A stretch of DNA of 64,000 bases from Flavimaribacter sp039888615 (GCA_039888615.1 JBDQQS010000007.1), one strand, 5' to 3'. Numbered from the stretch's first letter, positions 37,899 to 47,815 are shown. A program made the numbers and translations. Notes: generated by a model from the sequence alone, not told the origin.

Positions 37899-38924
37899 CT
37901 ATCCCCGAACCTCCGAAAGCGGCGGCAACGCCGGAAGAGAAAACAACGACAGGTTCGTTGCCATGGCGGGCGCGTCTGTGCGGCGTCCGACGCGCAGCTT
38001 GGCCGAACGGGAGCGCGGATTTGCTTCCGCTTCCCGCTCGCTGGCGGCAATCATTGGCTTGCCTACCGGCTCGAAAGAGGCAGGCGGCAATTCGGCGGCC
38101 GGCAGATGTCGGGAACCGCCTGTCCGAGCAAACCTGTCCTGGAAGAAGCGTTTGACGATGCGGTCTTCCAGCGAATGGAACGTCACGACGACCAGTCGGC
38201 CGCCGGTCTTCAAGGCCCGCTCGGAGGCAAAGAGCGCGAACGCCAGCTCCTGCAGTTCCTCGTTCACATAGATGCGCAAGGCCTGGAACACGCGGGTGGC
38301 CGGATGGATCTTGTCTTTCGCCTTGCGCGGCGCAACGGTCTCGATCAGCGAGGCGAGGTCGCGTGTGGTTTGAAACGGCGAATCCAGTCGTCTCTTTTCG
38401 ATCGCCCTGGCAATGCGGCCGGCCTGCCGTTCCTCGCCGTAGAAACCGAATATGCGCGCGAGGTCGCCCGACTTCAGTCGATTGACGACATCCGCCGCCG
38501 TCGGCCCGTCGCCGGCCATGCGCATATCGAGCGGCCCATCCTTCTGGAAGGAAAAGCCGCGCTCCGCCTCGTCGATCTGCATCGAGGATACGCCGATATC
38601 GAGAACTACCGCATCAAGCCCCTGTTCGGGCGCATAGTTTGCAAGTTCGCTGAACCGCGCCTGGATCAGCCGAAGCCTGTCCCCGTAGGTCTCTACCATG
38701 GATCGAGCCCCGGCGATCGCCTCCGGATCGCGGTCGAGCGCGATCACGTTGCAACCGGCGTCGAGCAGCGCGCGGCTGTAGCCGCCAGCGCCGAAAGTGC
38801 CGTCAAGCACGATCCGGCCCGGCGCGGGCTCCACTGCGTTGAGAACCTCGTCAAGAAGAACCGGGATGTGGCGAACTGGTCCGCCACCGGCGCCATGAGA
38901 CATGCCGCCAGCGTTCGCCATCAT
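37899..38924 (-). CDS. rsmH: 16S rRNA (cytosine-1402-N4) methyltransferase
   Basis: A 341-residue SAM-dependent enzyme that methylates C1402 in the ribosomal P site. ATG 38924 overlaps the mraZ stop (ATGATGA) and gives MMANAGGMSHGAGGGPVRHI before the conserved core HIPVLLDEVLNAV. SAM motif VLDGTFGAGGYSRALLDAG and FSFQKDGPLDMRM are present, as is VVTFHSLEDRIVKRFF. The frame stays open far upstream through mraZ, but that part has no similarity to the family and was left out. Confidence 0.95.
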   Translation of the reverse strand: MMANAGGMSHGAGGGPVRHIPVLLDEVLNAVEPAPGRIVLDGTFGAGGYSRALLDAGCNVIALDRDPEAIAGARSMVETYGDRLRLIQARFSELANYAPEQGLDAVVLDIGVSSMQIDEAERGFSFQKDGPLDMRMAGDGPTAADVVNRLKSGDLARIFGFYGEERQAGRIARAIEKRRLDSPFQTTRDLASLIETVAPRKAKDKIHPATRVFQALRIYVNEELQELAFALFASERALKTGGRLVVVTFHSLEDRIVKRFFQDRFARTGGSRHLPAAELPPASFEPVGKPMIAASEREAEANPRSRSAKLRVGRRTDAPAMATNLSLFSLPALPPLSEVRG

Positions 38925-39379
38925 CCCGTCTCTCCATGCCCGGCGCCGGCGCGTCCCCGCGCCATTCGCCTTTCCAGGGCCGCCCGCCTTGCGTCCTCGT
39001 AGCGGACAGGCTCCCAAAGTTGAAAGTGATCGGACCGGCCGACGAAGGTCACATGGTCCGTAATTCCGGTGTAGTCGCGAATGAAGTCCGTCACCATGAG
39101 CCGGCCTTCGCCATCCAGTTTCATGAACACGCCGCCGCCATGGATGAGCAGCGACATGTCGGCGTCCTCTTCCGAAAACAGATCGCCAGCGCCGGTCTGC
39201 TGTTCGTAACGGTCGAGCATGTCCGGCCCGCCGATGGTGATCGCCGGATAGACAAAATCCTGAATTGCATAGAGTTCCTGGATATCCAGTCGCGCAAGAA
39301 CGTTGCGAAAGGGAGCCGGCACAGAGACCCTCCCCTTGGCATCGATCTTGTTCGTTGCATTCGACAGGAACCGGTTCAT
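38921..39379 (-). CDS. mraZ: Transcriptional regulator MraZ
   Basis: A 152-residue DNA-binding protein with two SpoVT/AbrB-like domains, usually the first gene of the dcw cluster and its repressor. The typical repeated pattern is seen in DAKGRVSVPAPFRNVL (first copy) and LDGEGRLMVTDFIRDY (second). It starts 150 bases downstream of an ordered array of TGGGN repeats, the form of known MraZ operators, which supports autoregulation of the whole cluster. Confidence 0.95.
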   Translation of the reverse strand: MNRFLSNATNKIDAKGRVSVPAPFRNVLARLDIQELYAIQDFVYPAITIGGPDMLDRYEQQTGAGDLFSEEDADMSLLIHGGGVFMKLDGEGRLMVTDFIRDYTGITDHVTFVGRSDHFQLWEPVRYEDARRAALERRMARGRAGAGHGETG

Positions 39380-39535
39380 TACGCAGAACTGCCGCTTCCG
39401 AGCCTGTGGACCATAACATGACGCCTCCGGAAAACTCCCGCCGCTCGGACAGTGGCGGTAACGCTGACGACGGGCATGGAGCTCGCCTGCACGCCTGCCG
39501 CTTGATCACAAAGGACACTTCCCGGGCAGCTGATT

Positions 39536-39580
39536 TGGGATAACATGGGTGCATTTGTGCGTCAATGGGATTAGCTCCCA
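39536..39580. promoter_or_regulatory. MraZ-box-like operator upstream of the dcw cluster
   Basis: On the plus strand, TGGGA (39536), TGGGT (39546), a degenerate TGTGC (39556) and TGGGA (39566) start exactly 10 bases apart. The last one is also half of an inverted repeat, AATGGGA-TTAGC-TCCCATT (39564-39582). Known MraZ operators are TGGGN repeats with five-base spacers, as here. The mraZ start codon is about 155 bases away. Confidence 0.75.
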
Positions 39581-39790
39581 TTTCTATTCTGCATGATCGC
39601 GCAAATGTCCCACAGACATGGTTAACAGAACACTAATTCAGCGCACGAAACTCTTGAATCAAAACGGGTTGCGGTCTGCGTCCATAAGGCCTGCGCTCAA
39701 ACCCGAAACCTTGTGTCTTCTGTCTGAGGATCGTCGCCGTATCCTTGAAAACTAGAGCGACGTTCTCGCCACGCATCACTTGGCTGAAAC

Positions 39791-39836
39791 AAATCTGTTC
39801 CATCCTGCTCAAAAAATCTGTACTATCCTGTGCAAA
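39791..39836 (+). repeat. Tandem 23-bp direct repeat upstream of the GntR gene
   Basis: Two units (39791-39813 and 39814-39836) are directly adjacent and match at 19 of 23 positions. Both contain AAATCTGT, ATCCTG and CAAA in the same positions. They end 22 bases before the regulator's likely GTG start. This looks like a pair of operator sites for an autoregulating GntR protein; the binding itself is inferred. Confidence 0.65.
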
Positions 39837-39858
39837 GCGAGAAAGCGGGGAAGAACAG

Positions 39859-40560
39859 GTGGTCGCGGAGGCGAAATATGAGCGGATTGCCGCAGTGCTC
39901 GAGTCGGAAATCAGGTCCGGCCGGGTGATTGCAGGCGACGCCATCGCCAGCGAGAGCGAACTGGTTCGCCGTTTCTCCGTCAGTCGCAACACTGTGCGCA
40001 AGGGCCTGGGAATACTCGCCGAAAAAGGTTTGATCGCCGCCCGCGTCGGCAGCGGTTCCTTCGTCACCTACAAGGGCGAACTCATCGATGACGCTTCCGG
40101 CTGGACAGTCGCCCTCTCCTCCCGCGACGCACGGCTGCAATCGCGCATTATCCGACTGGCGCGCGCGCCCATGGATTTCGCCGAAGCCGGCATTCCGGAA
40201 GGGACCGACTGTCTTCATGTCGACCGGCTGCGGTTTCTGCTCGAGACCGGCCGCGGCGTGTCGCTGGAGCGCAGCCGCATCCCCTGGCGCGAAAGCCTTG
40301 GCGACGTTCCGGACAGGGGGCTGACCAACGGATCGCTGACGGCGACGCTCGAGGAGCGGGGCCTGATCCGCGCGCGAGGTCAGGAATGGGCGGGTGTGGA
40401 GCGCAGCCTCGGCGAAGCCGACGCCCGGCTGCTTGGACGCCCGCCAGGGGAACCGATGCTGAAGCTGCGCCGGCTGACCCGCGCCGCCGACGGATCCATC
40501 ACCGAATATGTCGAGAGCCTACTCGATCCCGATCTTTTCGGCCTGCGCATGGAGTTCTGA
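39859..40560 (+). CDS. GntR/HutC-family transcriptional regulator with UTRA domain
   Basis: A 233-residue regulator. The winged helix-turn-helix is at residues 5-70 (ERIAAVLESEIRSGRVIAGD, ESELVRRFSVSRNTVRKGLG, then the wing VGSGSFV). Residues about 85-230 form a UTRA ligand-binding domain (LHVDRLRFLLETGRGVSLER). I chose GTG 39859, since the wHTH then starts directly; the frame is open to 39745 but that part lies over the operator-like repeats. It is the first gene of a run of seven and only two bases from the hydrolase gene, so it probably controls the whole operon. The ligand is unknown. Confidence 0.85.
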   Translation: MVAEAKYERIAAVLESEIRSGRVIAGDAIASESELVRRFSVSRNTVRKGLGILAEKGLIAARVGSGSFVTYKGELIDDASGWTVALSSRDARLQSRIIRLARAPMDFAEAGIPEGTDCLHVDRLRFLLETGRGVSLERSRIPWRESLGDVPDRGLTNGSLTATLEERGLIRARGQEWAGVERSLGEADARLLGRPPGEPMLKLRRLTRAADGSITEYVESLLDPDLFGLRMEF

Positions 40561-40562
40561 CC

Positions 40563-41591
40563 ATGGCGGCTTCAACTTCCGATATCCGTGACAGGGCAAT
40601 GGGCAGCCTTCTTGGTCTCGCCATCGGTGATGCGCTCGGCATGCCGTCGCAAACGCTGAACCGCGCGAGCATCCGCAAGCATTATGGCCGGATTGAAGAT
40701 TTCGTCGCCCCGTATCCGGGCCATCCCGTATCCCACGGACTGCCGGCCGCCGCAGTCACTGACGATACGGAACAGGCGCTGCTTCTCGCCAGGCGTCTGA
40801 TTGCGGAACCGGTGTTTGACCCGCTCGCCTGGGCGCAGGATCTGCTCGCATGGGAAGCAGACGTCCAACGCCGCGGGCTTCGCGATCTGCTCGGACCGTC
40901 GAGCAAGGCGGCGCTCGAGGCGATCGGCCGGGGCGTCGATCCGGGAGAGGCGGCGAAGAACGGCACGACGAACGGCGCCGCCATGCGGATCGCCCCTATC
41001 GGCGTCGCAACCCCGGTCGAAGACGTCGTCTCTTTCGTCGACGCGGTCGAGACGGCGAGCCGCGTGACCCATAACACCGGGGAAAGCGTCGCGGCGGCGT
41101 CAGCTGTGGCGGCGATGGTCAGCGCAAGAATTGCGGGGGCGGATTTCGCGGCAGGTCTCGCCTGCGCACTGCAAGCGGCGGAAGAGGGACAGAAGCGCGG
41201 TTACCCCAACGGCGCAACAAATATCGCCAGCTACATTGCCCGCGCTGTCGAGTTCGCCGAAAACGGATTGGTGCTCGAGGCCTTCGCCGACGCCGTCGGC
41301 GTCTCCGTCGCCTCGCACGAATCCGTACCCGCGGCCTTCGGCATCCTGCGCTTGTCCGGCGACGATGTCTGGAAAGCCGCCGTCATGGCCGCGAATATCG
41401 GCGACGACACCGACACGATCGGCGCGATGGCCGGGGCGATGGCGGGCGCAGCGTCCGGCGCTTCCGCCCTGCCGAGCGACAAAACAGATCGCCTCCTGGC
41501 CGTCAACGCTCTGGCGCTGGACGACATCGTCGACGGGCTTCTGCGCTTACGCGAGGGCGCGCGGATGCGAATGTTGGGGGCAGCGCAATGA
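40563..41591 (+). CDS. ADP-ribosylglycohydrolase-family protein
   Basis: A 342-residue protein of the DraG/ARH fold. Metal-binding motifs are complete: TDDTEQALLL (Thr66-Asp67-Asp68), NGAAMRIAPIG, and IGDDTDTIGAMAGAMAGA (Asp281, Asp282, Asp284). Family members use two Mg2+ ions to hydrolyse the N- or O-glycosidic bond of ADP-ribose adducts; many bacterial members near sugar kinases have unknown substrates. Here it sits between a GntR regulator and a PfkB kinase and is followed by an ABC importer. This argues for a small glycosylated substrate taken up from outside rather than ADP-ribosylated protein. It overlaps the kinase by four bases. Confidence 0.88.
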   Translation: MAASTSDIRDRAMGSLLGLAIGDALGMPSQTLNRASIRKHYGRIEDFVAPYPGHPVSHGLPAAAVTDDTEQALLLARRLIAEPVFDPLAWAQDLLAWEADVQRRGLRDLLGPSSKAALEAIGRGVDPGEAAKNGTTNGAAMRIAPIGVATPVEDVVSFVDAVETASRVTHNTGESVAAASAVAAMVSARIAGADFAAGLACALQAAEEGQKRGYPNGATNIASYIARAVEFAENGLVLEAFADAVGVSVASHESVPAAFGILRLSGDDVWKAAVMAANIGDDTDTIGAMAGAMAGAASGASALPSDKTDRLLAVNALALDDIVDGLLRLREGARMRMLGAAQ

Positions 41592-42526
41592 CGGGATCCC
41601 CCCGGCTTCTCCAGCTCCATGGCGTGATCGTGGACCTCCTCTATAACGTGGTGGCCCTGCCGCCTTCGGGCGGAGAGGCGATCGTCACCGGTTTCCAGAT
41701 TGCACCCGGCGGCGGCTTCAACGCCATGGTCGCCGCATCCCGCTCGGGTCTGCCGGTGAGCTACGGCGGCGCGGTCGGCGCAGGCCCGTTTGGCGATGTC
41801 GTCGCCGGGGCGCTGGCGCGGGAAGCCATTGAAACCCTCTTGCCGCGCGATCCCGATCACGATCAGGGATGCTGCGCCGTCATGATCGAGCCGTCCGGCG
41901 AACGCACCTTCGTCGCCAGCGAGGGCGCAGAAGGCCACGTCCGAAAGGCCGATCTGGACAATATTGTCGACAGCCGCTTCGAATGGGCGCTGCTCTCCGG
42001 ATACCAGCTTCACTATCCGGGCTCCAGGGATGCTTTCGTCGGCTGGCTGCGCGAGCGAAAGCCCGTCCCGAACCTCGTCTTCGACCCATCGCCGGTCATC
42101 CAGGCAGTTTCCGCCGAGGCGCGCGAAGCGGCTTTGGCTCGCGCCGTGTGGATCAGCGCCAACCAAGAAGAGGCGGCTTTCCTCACAGGCAAGCCGGATC
42201 CCGCGGATGCGGCCGCCGCCCTGGCCCAGAACCGTCCGGAAAGCGGTGGAGCGCTGGTGCGCCTTGGCGCACGCGGTTGCGTGGTCGCCTGCGGCGGACG
42301 CGTGACGTCCGTTCCCGGCTACAAGGTGGACACGGTCGACACCAACGGCGCCGGCGACGCCCATATAGGAGCATTTGTCGCCGCGATGGCGCGCGGCGCT
42401 TCGCCGGAGGCCGCAGCACAGTACGCCAATATCGGCGCTGCGCTTTCCACCACGAAACACGGTCCGTCCACGGCTCCGGACCGGGCGGCGATCGATGAGA
42501 TCCTTCGCTATCAAAAAGCCGGATGA
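41588..42526 (+). CDS. PfkB-family carbohydrate kinase
   Basis: A 312-residue ribokinase-like kinase. The N-terminal substrate region PGGGFNAMVAASRSGLPVSY and C-terminal motif DTNGAGDAHIGAF (base Asp257) are clear; the usual GAGD-A-F is GAGD-A-H here. It would phosphorylate a sugar or nucleoside, probably the sugar freed by the neighbouring glycohydrolase. Its start overlaps the glycohydrolase stop by four bases, and the transporter genes follow after 34 bases. Confidence 0.88.
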   Translation: MTGSPRLLQLHGVIVDLLYNVVALPPSGGEAIVTGFQIAPGGGFNAMVAASRSGLPVSYGGAVGAGPFGDVVAGALAREAIETLLPRDPDHDQGCCAVMIEPSGERTFVASEGAEGHVRKADLDNIVDSRFEWALLSGYQLHYPGSRDAFVGWLRERKPVPNLVFDPSPVIQAVSAEAREAALARAVWISANQEEAAFLTGKPDPADAAAALAQNRPESGGALVRLGARGCVVACGGRVTSVPGYKVDTVDTNGAGDAHIGAFVAAMARGASPEAAAQYANIGAALSTTKHGPSTAPDRAAIDEILRYQKAG

Positions 42527-42560
42527 GAAACGTCAACGACAACCAACAGGGAACCGAACC

Positions 42561-43601
42561 ATGAATCATTTCAGGACTTTCGCAGCGGTCTCCGCGCTGA
42601 TGATGACAACGACGGGCGTCCTTGCCGACGAAATCCGCGTGCTCAACTGGCAAGGCTACGGCACCGACCTCGGCTGGGCGGTCGAGGCCTTCGAGGAAGC
42701 GACCGGCGACACCGTTGTCCACGAATATTTCAATTCCGAACAGGAAATGCTCACGAAGCTGCGCACCAATCCAGGCGCCTATGACGTGGTTCTGATCAAT
42801 GTGGCCTTCACGCCGCAGGCTCGCGAGGAAGGTCTGATCGCGCCCATCGACAAGTCAAAGGTCCCGAACCTCGCAGACGTGTCGCCGGACTTCGCCAACA
42901 ACGACGCGCTCAATGCCGAAGGCGAACTCTGGGGCGTGCCGTGGACATGGGGGCTGACTTCTTTCGCCGTCAACACCCAGACCGTTTCCGAAATCCCGAC
43001 GTCGATCCAGGTGCTTTGGGATCCGGCGTACAAGGGACGCGTCTCGATCCGCGACGACGCTCTGGAATCGGTTCAACTCGGGGCGCTCGCGACCGGTCAG
43101 AGCATCAACCAGATCGACGATCTCAATTCAGTCGAACAGAAACTGTCCGAACTGATGCCACAGATCCGCACCTTCTGGGGATCCGAGAACGACTGGAACC
43201 AGTTCATGGCCGCCGGTGAACTTGATCTCGCCACCTACTGGTCCGGTTCGGCGTCGCGCTCGCAGGCTTCTGGCCTTCCGGTTCAGTTCGTGGTGCCGGA
43301 AGAAGGCGCAATCGGCTGGCTCGATGGACTGTCGGTCCCGGCGACCTCCGAACACAAGGATGCAGCCTACGCTTTCATCAACTGGATGATCGATCCCGAA
43401 TTCTATGTGCGCTGGGACAAGGAAGGCGCGCCGGCGTCGGCCAACGCCAAGGCGGCCGCGGCTCTTCCCGAAGACGCCTTCAACCGCCGGGTGCTCGGAG
43501 ATCCGGAGGTCGCAGCCCGCGTCCAGTTCCAGAAGCCGGTTCCGGACGAAACGCGTGAACAGTATCTCGCCCTGTGGCAAAAGCTGAAGGCGGCCCAATA
43601 A
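42561..43601 (+). CDS. Polyamine-type ABC transporter substrate-binding protein
   Basis: A 346-residue periplasmic protein, PotD/PotF-like. The signal peptide is residues 1-22 (cleavage near GVLA/DEIRV). The mature protein starts EIRVLNWQGYGTDLGWAVEA, with the pattern of spermidine/putrescine-binding proteins (VLNWxxY). AGGGAACCG is placed before the ATG. The true ligand is not known; the family also binds other cations and small organic molecules. The glycohydrolase and kinase just upstream suggest a glycosylated ligand. Confidence 0.88.
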   Translation: MNHFRTFAAVSALMMTTTGVLADEIRVLNWQGYGTDLGWAVEAFEEATGDTVVHEYFNSEQEMLTKLRTNPGAYDVVLINVAFTPQAREEGLIAPIDKSKVPNLADVSPDFANNDALNAEGELWGVPWTWGLTSFAVNTQTVSEIPTSIQVLWDPAYKGRVSIRDDALESVQLGALATGQSINQIDDLNSVEQKLSELMPQIRTFWGSENDWNQFMAAGELDLATYWSGSASRSQASGLPVQFVVPEEGAIGWLDGLSVPATSEHKDAAYAFINWMIDPEFYVRWDKEGAPASANAKAAAALPEDAFNRRVLGDPEVAARVQFQKPVPDETREQYLALWQKLKAAQ

Positions 43602-43630
43602 GGTCCGTATCAGACCTCGGGGAGCGTCGC

Positions 43631-44491
43631 ATGGCGAAAGCATGGACCCGCGACGGGCTGCGCGCTATGGCGCTCCTTTCTCCGGCCTATCTCTGGCTGA
43701 CGGCGGCGGTGTTTCTGCCGCTGTCAGCCATGCTCTTTTACAGCCTGCTTTCGGATGTGCCCTTCGGGGGCGCGGAATGGCGCATAACGCTCGACAACTA
43801 CCGGGCTTTTTTCGAAACCGGCACATACGCTGCGCTTTTATGGAAATCGATCCGCCTCGGCCTGACGGTGACGGTCGTGTGCATTCTGATCGGCTTTCCC
43901 TGCGCCTATGTGCTTGCCAAGACCATCCGCGGCCGTTCTCGCGAGGCGTTGTTCCTGCTCATCATCCTGCCCTTCTGGTCGAACTCGCTCGTCCGCATCT
44001 TCTCATGGGCGATCGTGTTGAGGGGAAACGGCGTTCTCGAACTTGCCGTCAACGCCGTCCTGCCTTTCGACATCCGGCTCAACCTGATGTTTACGCAGAC
44101 CGCCGTCGTCATCGGACTGGTCCATTCCTATCTGCCGTACGTCATTTTGACGACCTATCTGGCGTTACAGGCGATCGACGACACGCTGATCGACGCCGCC
44201 CGTTCTATGGGGGCCGGCAAGCTGACGATCCTGAGGAGGCTGATCCTGCCCCTGTCCCTTCCCGGATTGCTCGCCGGCGCGGTTCTCGTCTTCGTGCCGG
44301 TCGTCGGCGCATTCATGGAGCCGCGCATTCTCGGCGGCCGTTTCGGCACCTACTATGGCACAGTGATCGAGGACCAGTTCGTCGCGGTTTTCAACTGGCC
44401 GCTCGGCGCGGCGCTTTCCTTCATCCTGCTCGCCGTGGTGCTACTCATACTGGCCTTGTCGAGCCCGATCCTCAGGAGGTCGCGGGCATGA
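43631..44491 (+). CDS. ABC transporter permease (PotB-like)
   Basis: A 286-residue inner-membrane permease with about six membrane segments. The EAA loop that contacts the ATPase is DDTLIDAARSMGAGKLTILR near the C-terminal third. ATG 43631 is chosen because GGGGAGCGTCGC precedes it and the protein then begins with a basic stretch before the first membrane helix; an ATG 57 bases upstream lies within the end of the binding-protein gene. It overlaps the second permease by four bases. Confidence 0.88.
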   Translation: MAKAWTRDGLRAMALLSPAYLWLTAAVFLPLSAMLFYSLLSDVPFGGAEWRITLDNYRAFFETGTYAALLWKSIRLGLTVTVVCILIGFPCAYVLAKTIRGRSREALFLLIILPFWSNSLVRIFSWAIVLRGNGVLELAVNAVLPFDIRLNLMFTQTAVVIGLVHSYLPYVILTTYLALQAIDDTLIDAARSMGAGKLTILRRLILPLSLPGLLAGAVLVFVPVVGAFMEPRILGGRFGTYYGTVIEDQFVAVFNWPLGAALSFILLAVVLLILALSSPILRRSRA

Positions 44492-45272
44492 GCGGCAATT
44501 GGCTTGCGCGGGCGGGCAAGATCTGGCTCGTCCTGATCCTGATTTTCCTCTATGCGCCGATCTTCATCATGGGCGCGATGTCCTTCAACGCCTCGCCTTT
44601 CTACCAGTTGCCATTTGAATTCTCGCTGAACTGGTATGCGGCCCTCTCCGAGAACGACGCAATTCGGACCGCCGCGATCCGGTCCGTCGGCATTGCGCTC
44701 GCCACGATGGTGATCGCGACCGCGCTCGGCACGGCGGCCTCGCTCGCATTCTTCCGATACGAATTTCGCGGCAAATTTATCCTGCAGACGCTGCTGTTCC
44801 CGCCGATCGCCATTCCCTGGCTGATTACCGGCACGGCAATGCTGATCTTCTTCTTCGGCATTGGTCTGGGCCGCGGCACGCCGTCGGTGCTGGTCGGGCA
44901 TGTGGCGTTGGCTCTGCCCTATGTCATCGTCGTAGTGAGCGCGCGGCTCGCCACCTTCGACCGGACGCTGGAGGAGGCTGCCCGTTCGCTCGGTGCCGGG
45001 GCGTGGACAGTCACGCGGCGGGTCACCCTGCCATGGATCATGCCGGGGGTCGTCGCCGGCGCGCTGTTCGCCTTCGCGGTGAGCTTCGACCAGTTCGTCG
45101 TCTCCTATTTCCTGTCCGAGCCCGGCGACGCAACGCTTCCGGTGCTGATCTATACGTCGATCCGCAAGGGCTTCACGCCGGAGATCAACGCGGTCTCCAC
45201 CATCATCATAATAATATCCATGGCGGTGATGCTCGTCGCCGCCCGCTTTTCCAATTTCGGGGGAGACCGCTG

Positions 45273-45273
<1 letters not shown>
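44488..45273 (+). CDS. ABC transporter permease (PotC-like)
   Basis: A 261-residue permease that pairs with the upstream PotB-like subunit. Six membrane segments are seen, and the EAA loop is RTLEEAARSLGAGAWTVTRR. CAGGAGG precedes the ATG, which overlaps the previous stop (ATGA). The stop shares one base with the start of the ATPase gene. Confidence 0.88.
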
Positions 45274-46322
<1,049 letters not shown>

Positions 46323-46400
46323 CAGCGACGCGTTATCGCCGGGTTCCGAATGGGAATTCAGTCACATTTGACCCGATTGCAATCACCAAAGACCCCGGAC

Positions 46401-46438
46401 TTGAAATCAGCCGCTACTGTGATTACAAAGTAATTACA
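46401..46438 (+). promoter_or_regulatory. Promoter and operator of the MazEF-like pair
   Basis: TTGAAA (46401-46406) and TACAAA (46424-46429) are 17 bases apart. An inverted repeat TGTGATTAC-AAA-GTAATTACA (46418-46438, 8 of 9 pairs) covers the -10 box and ends 15 bases before the antitoxin ATG. This fits repression by the antitoxin or the complex, as in known mazEF systems. Confidence 0.6.
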
Positions 46439-46453
46439 TCAGGAGACTTGAGC

Positions 46454-46705
46454 ATGAAGATCAATCTCGTATCCATCGGCAACTCGAAAGGAGTTCGCAT
46501 CCCGGCGTCGATCGTCAAGGAATGTGGGCTTGGCGACGAGTTGGAAATGCGTGTGGAGGACGGTGTTATCATGCTTGCGCCGGTGCGAAGCCTGCGTGAA
46601 GGCTGGGCTGAATCCTTCAAGAAAATGGCGACGAACGGCGATGACGCCGCCCTCCTCGATGATGCACTTGAAAACGAATTCGACGCAGAAGACTGGACGT
46701 GGTGA
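46454..46705 (+). CDS. MazE-like AbrB-type antitoxin
   Basis: An 83-residue protein starting MKINLVSIGNSKGVRIPASI, the usual swapped-hairpin AbrB/MazE DNA-binding sequence. The C-terminal half is acidic (DDAALLDDALENEFDAEDWT), as expected for the part that covers the toxin. AGGAG precedes the ATG. It overlaps the toxin gene by seven bases. Confidence 0.85.
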   Translation: MKINLVSIGNSKGVRIPASIVKECGLGDELEMRVEDGVIMLAPVRSLREGWAESFKKMATNGDDAALLDDALENEFDAEDWTW

Positions 46706-47034
46706 AGCCGGTCCGGCAGTACGAGATTCATCTGGTCAATCTTGATCCGACGCAAGGATCGGAAATTCGCAAGACACGTCCATGCGTCGTTGTCTCACCC
46801 GATGAAATGAACCGCTATCTGCGAACCGTCATCATTGCGCCCCTGACTTCCACACAGAAGGACTATCCGTCCCGGGTCAATATCACCTTTCAGCGAAAAA
46901 AAGGCCAGGTCGTCCTCGATCAGATCAGGACCGTCGACAAGTCCCGCCTTACGAAGCGCCTTGGAACGTTGACGGACGCCCGCGCAAAGGATGTGGCAAG
47001 TCTATTGCAGGAAATGTTCGCCTACGGCTTTTGA
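46699..47034 (+). CDS. MazF/PemK-family endoribonuclease toxin
   Basis: A 111-residue toxin. It starts at GTG 46699 (GTG 46702 is the alternative) within the antitoxin's last codons. QYEIHLVNLDPTQGSEIRKT is the conserved PemK/MazF N terminus, with the Arg of RPCVVVSPDEMN and the Thr of VIIAPLTST in the active region. The family cuts mRNA at short sequence motifs; the target here is unknown. The pair stands directly after the ABC operon. Confidence 0.87.
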   Translation: MVKPVRQYEIHLVNLDPTQGSEIRKTRPCVVVSPDEMNRYLRTVIIAPLTSTQKDYPSRVNITFQRKKGQVVLDQIRTVDKSRLTKRLGTLTDARAKDVASLLQEMFAYGF

Positions 47035-47134
47035 CGGAACACAGCCGCTCGGTTCGCGTTCCCGCTTCAGTTACCGAAGTGACGTAAATTTGGTACAATC
47101 AAGATGAACGACAACGACAATCAAGGAGGAGACG

Positions 47135-47320
47135 ATGAAGGTATTTCAATGCGGAACGCTTGTTCCCGGCTGCAGCTGGCAAACCTCCGCCGAAGATGAG
47201 GCCGAGGTTGTTCACCGCGCTGTTGCGCACCTGAAGGCCGCGCACTCCGAAGGCGTTGTGCGCGAGACCATGGTGGAAAACATCAAGCAGCGCATCAGGC
47301 AGTCCGAAACGACCTCCTGA
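47135..47320 (+). CDS. DUF1059 domain small protein
   Basis: A 61-residue protein with the DUF1059 pattern: FQCGTLVPGCSWQTSAEDEA, then a helix with VVHRAVAHLKAAHSE. A strong AAGGAGGAGA precedes the ATG. Two cysteines and two histidines are spaced as in a small zinc-binding fold, but this is inference. The role is unknown. Confidence 0.85.
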   Translation: MKVFQCGTLVPGCSWQTSAEDEAEVVHRAVAHLKAAHSEGVVRETMVENIKQRIRQSETTS

Positions 47321-47395
47321 CGACCAATTTTGAGATAGTGAATCCGGACACGTCTTCAGAGGAAGCCTCGGAGCGGCGTGCCCGGAGACATGAAC

Positions 47396-47815
47396 TCAGC
47401 CAGCTTCCGTCCCGTACATCGCCAGGAATTCGGCCGTGGGCGGGATCGGCTTGATGATATCGATCAGGACGCCATTCGGATCCTGCGTTATGAAATGCCG
47501 CTGCCCGAACGGTTCGTCCCTGAGATCGAGGAGCATTTCCAGTCCATCCGACTTCATTTGGGCATAGACGGCGTCGACATCGTCCACTTCGAAATTGAGC
47601 AATACGCCCGACGCCCGGCCCCGTCCGGAAGCCGGGATCGTTTCGTGATCGCCTTGCAGTATCGCCAGGTTGACGGCGTCATCCTCGCTCGACTGGAGAT
47701 GGATGTACCAGTCGCTGTCGAAGACGGGCCGGAGCCGCAGATGCGTCCGGTAGAACTCGGCGGTTCCCGCGACGTCGTCCGTCATGAGAACCGGATAGTA
47801 CTGGTTGGATTTCAC
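47396..47815 (-). CDS. VOC (glyoxalase/bleomycin-resistance) family protein
   Basis: A 139-residue protein of the vicinal oxygen chelate fold, made of two beta-alpha-beta-beta-beta units (PVLMTDDVAGTAEFYRTHLR; then VLLNFEVDDVDAVYAQMK). I chose GTG 47815 because GCGAGGAAAG precedes it and the conserved region begins right after; the longer frame would run into the operator region. The last strand, ITQDPNGVLIDIIKPI, has an Asp where a metal-ligand Glu is usual. It is divergent from the TetR gene and likely its regulated target. The substrate is unknown. Confidence 0.85.
   Translation of the reverse strand: MKSNQYYPVLMTDDVAGTAEFYRTHLRLRPVFDSDWYIHLQSSEDDAVNLAILQGDHETIPASGRGRASGVLLNFEVDDVDAVYAQMKSDGLEMLLDLRDEPFGQRHFITQDPNGVLIDIIKPIPPTAEFLAMYGTEAG

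Noticed and set aside
38925..39581. N-terminal extension of rsmH by about 219 codons
   Set aside because: The frame is open upstream, but it crosses mraZ and its operator, and the RsmH family starts at MMANAGG; the ATG overlaps the mraZ stop as usual for these genes.
39633..40067. 144-codon minus-strand frame across the GntR operator and N terminus
   Set aside because: It overlaps the DNA-binding domain of the GntR protein in antisense and has no ribosome binding site or known domain.
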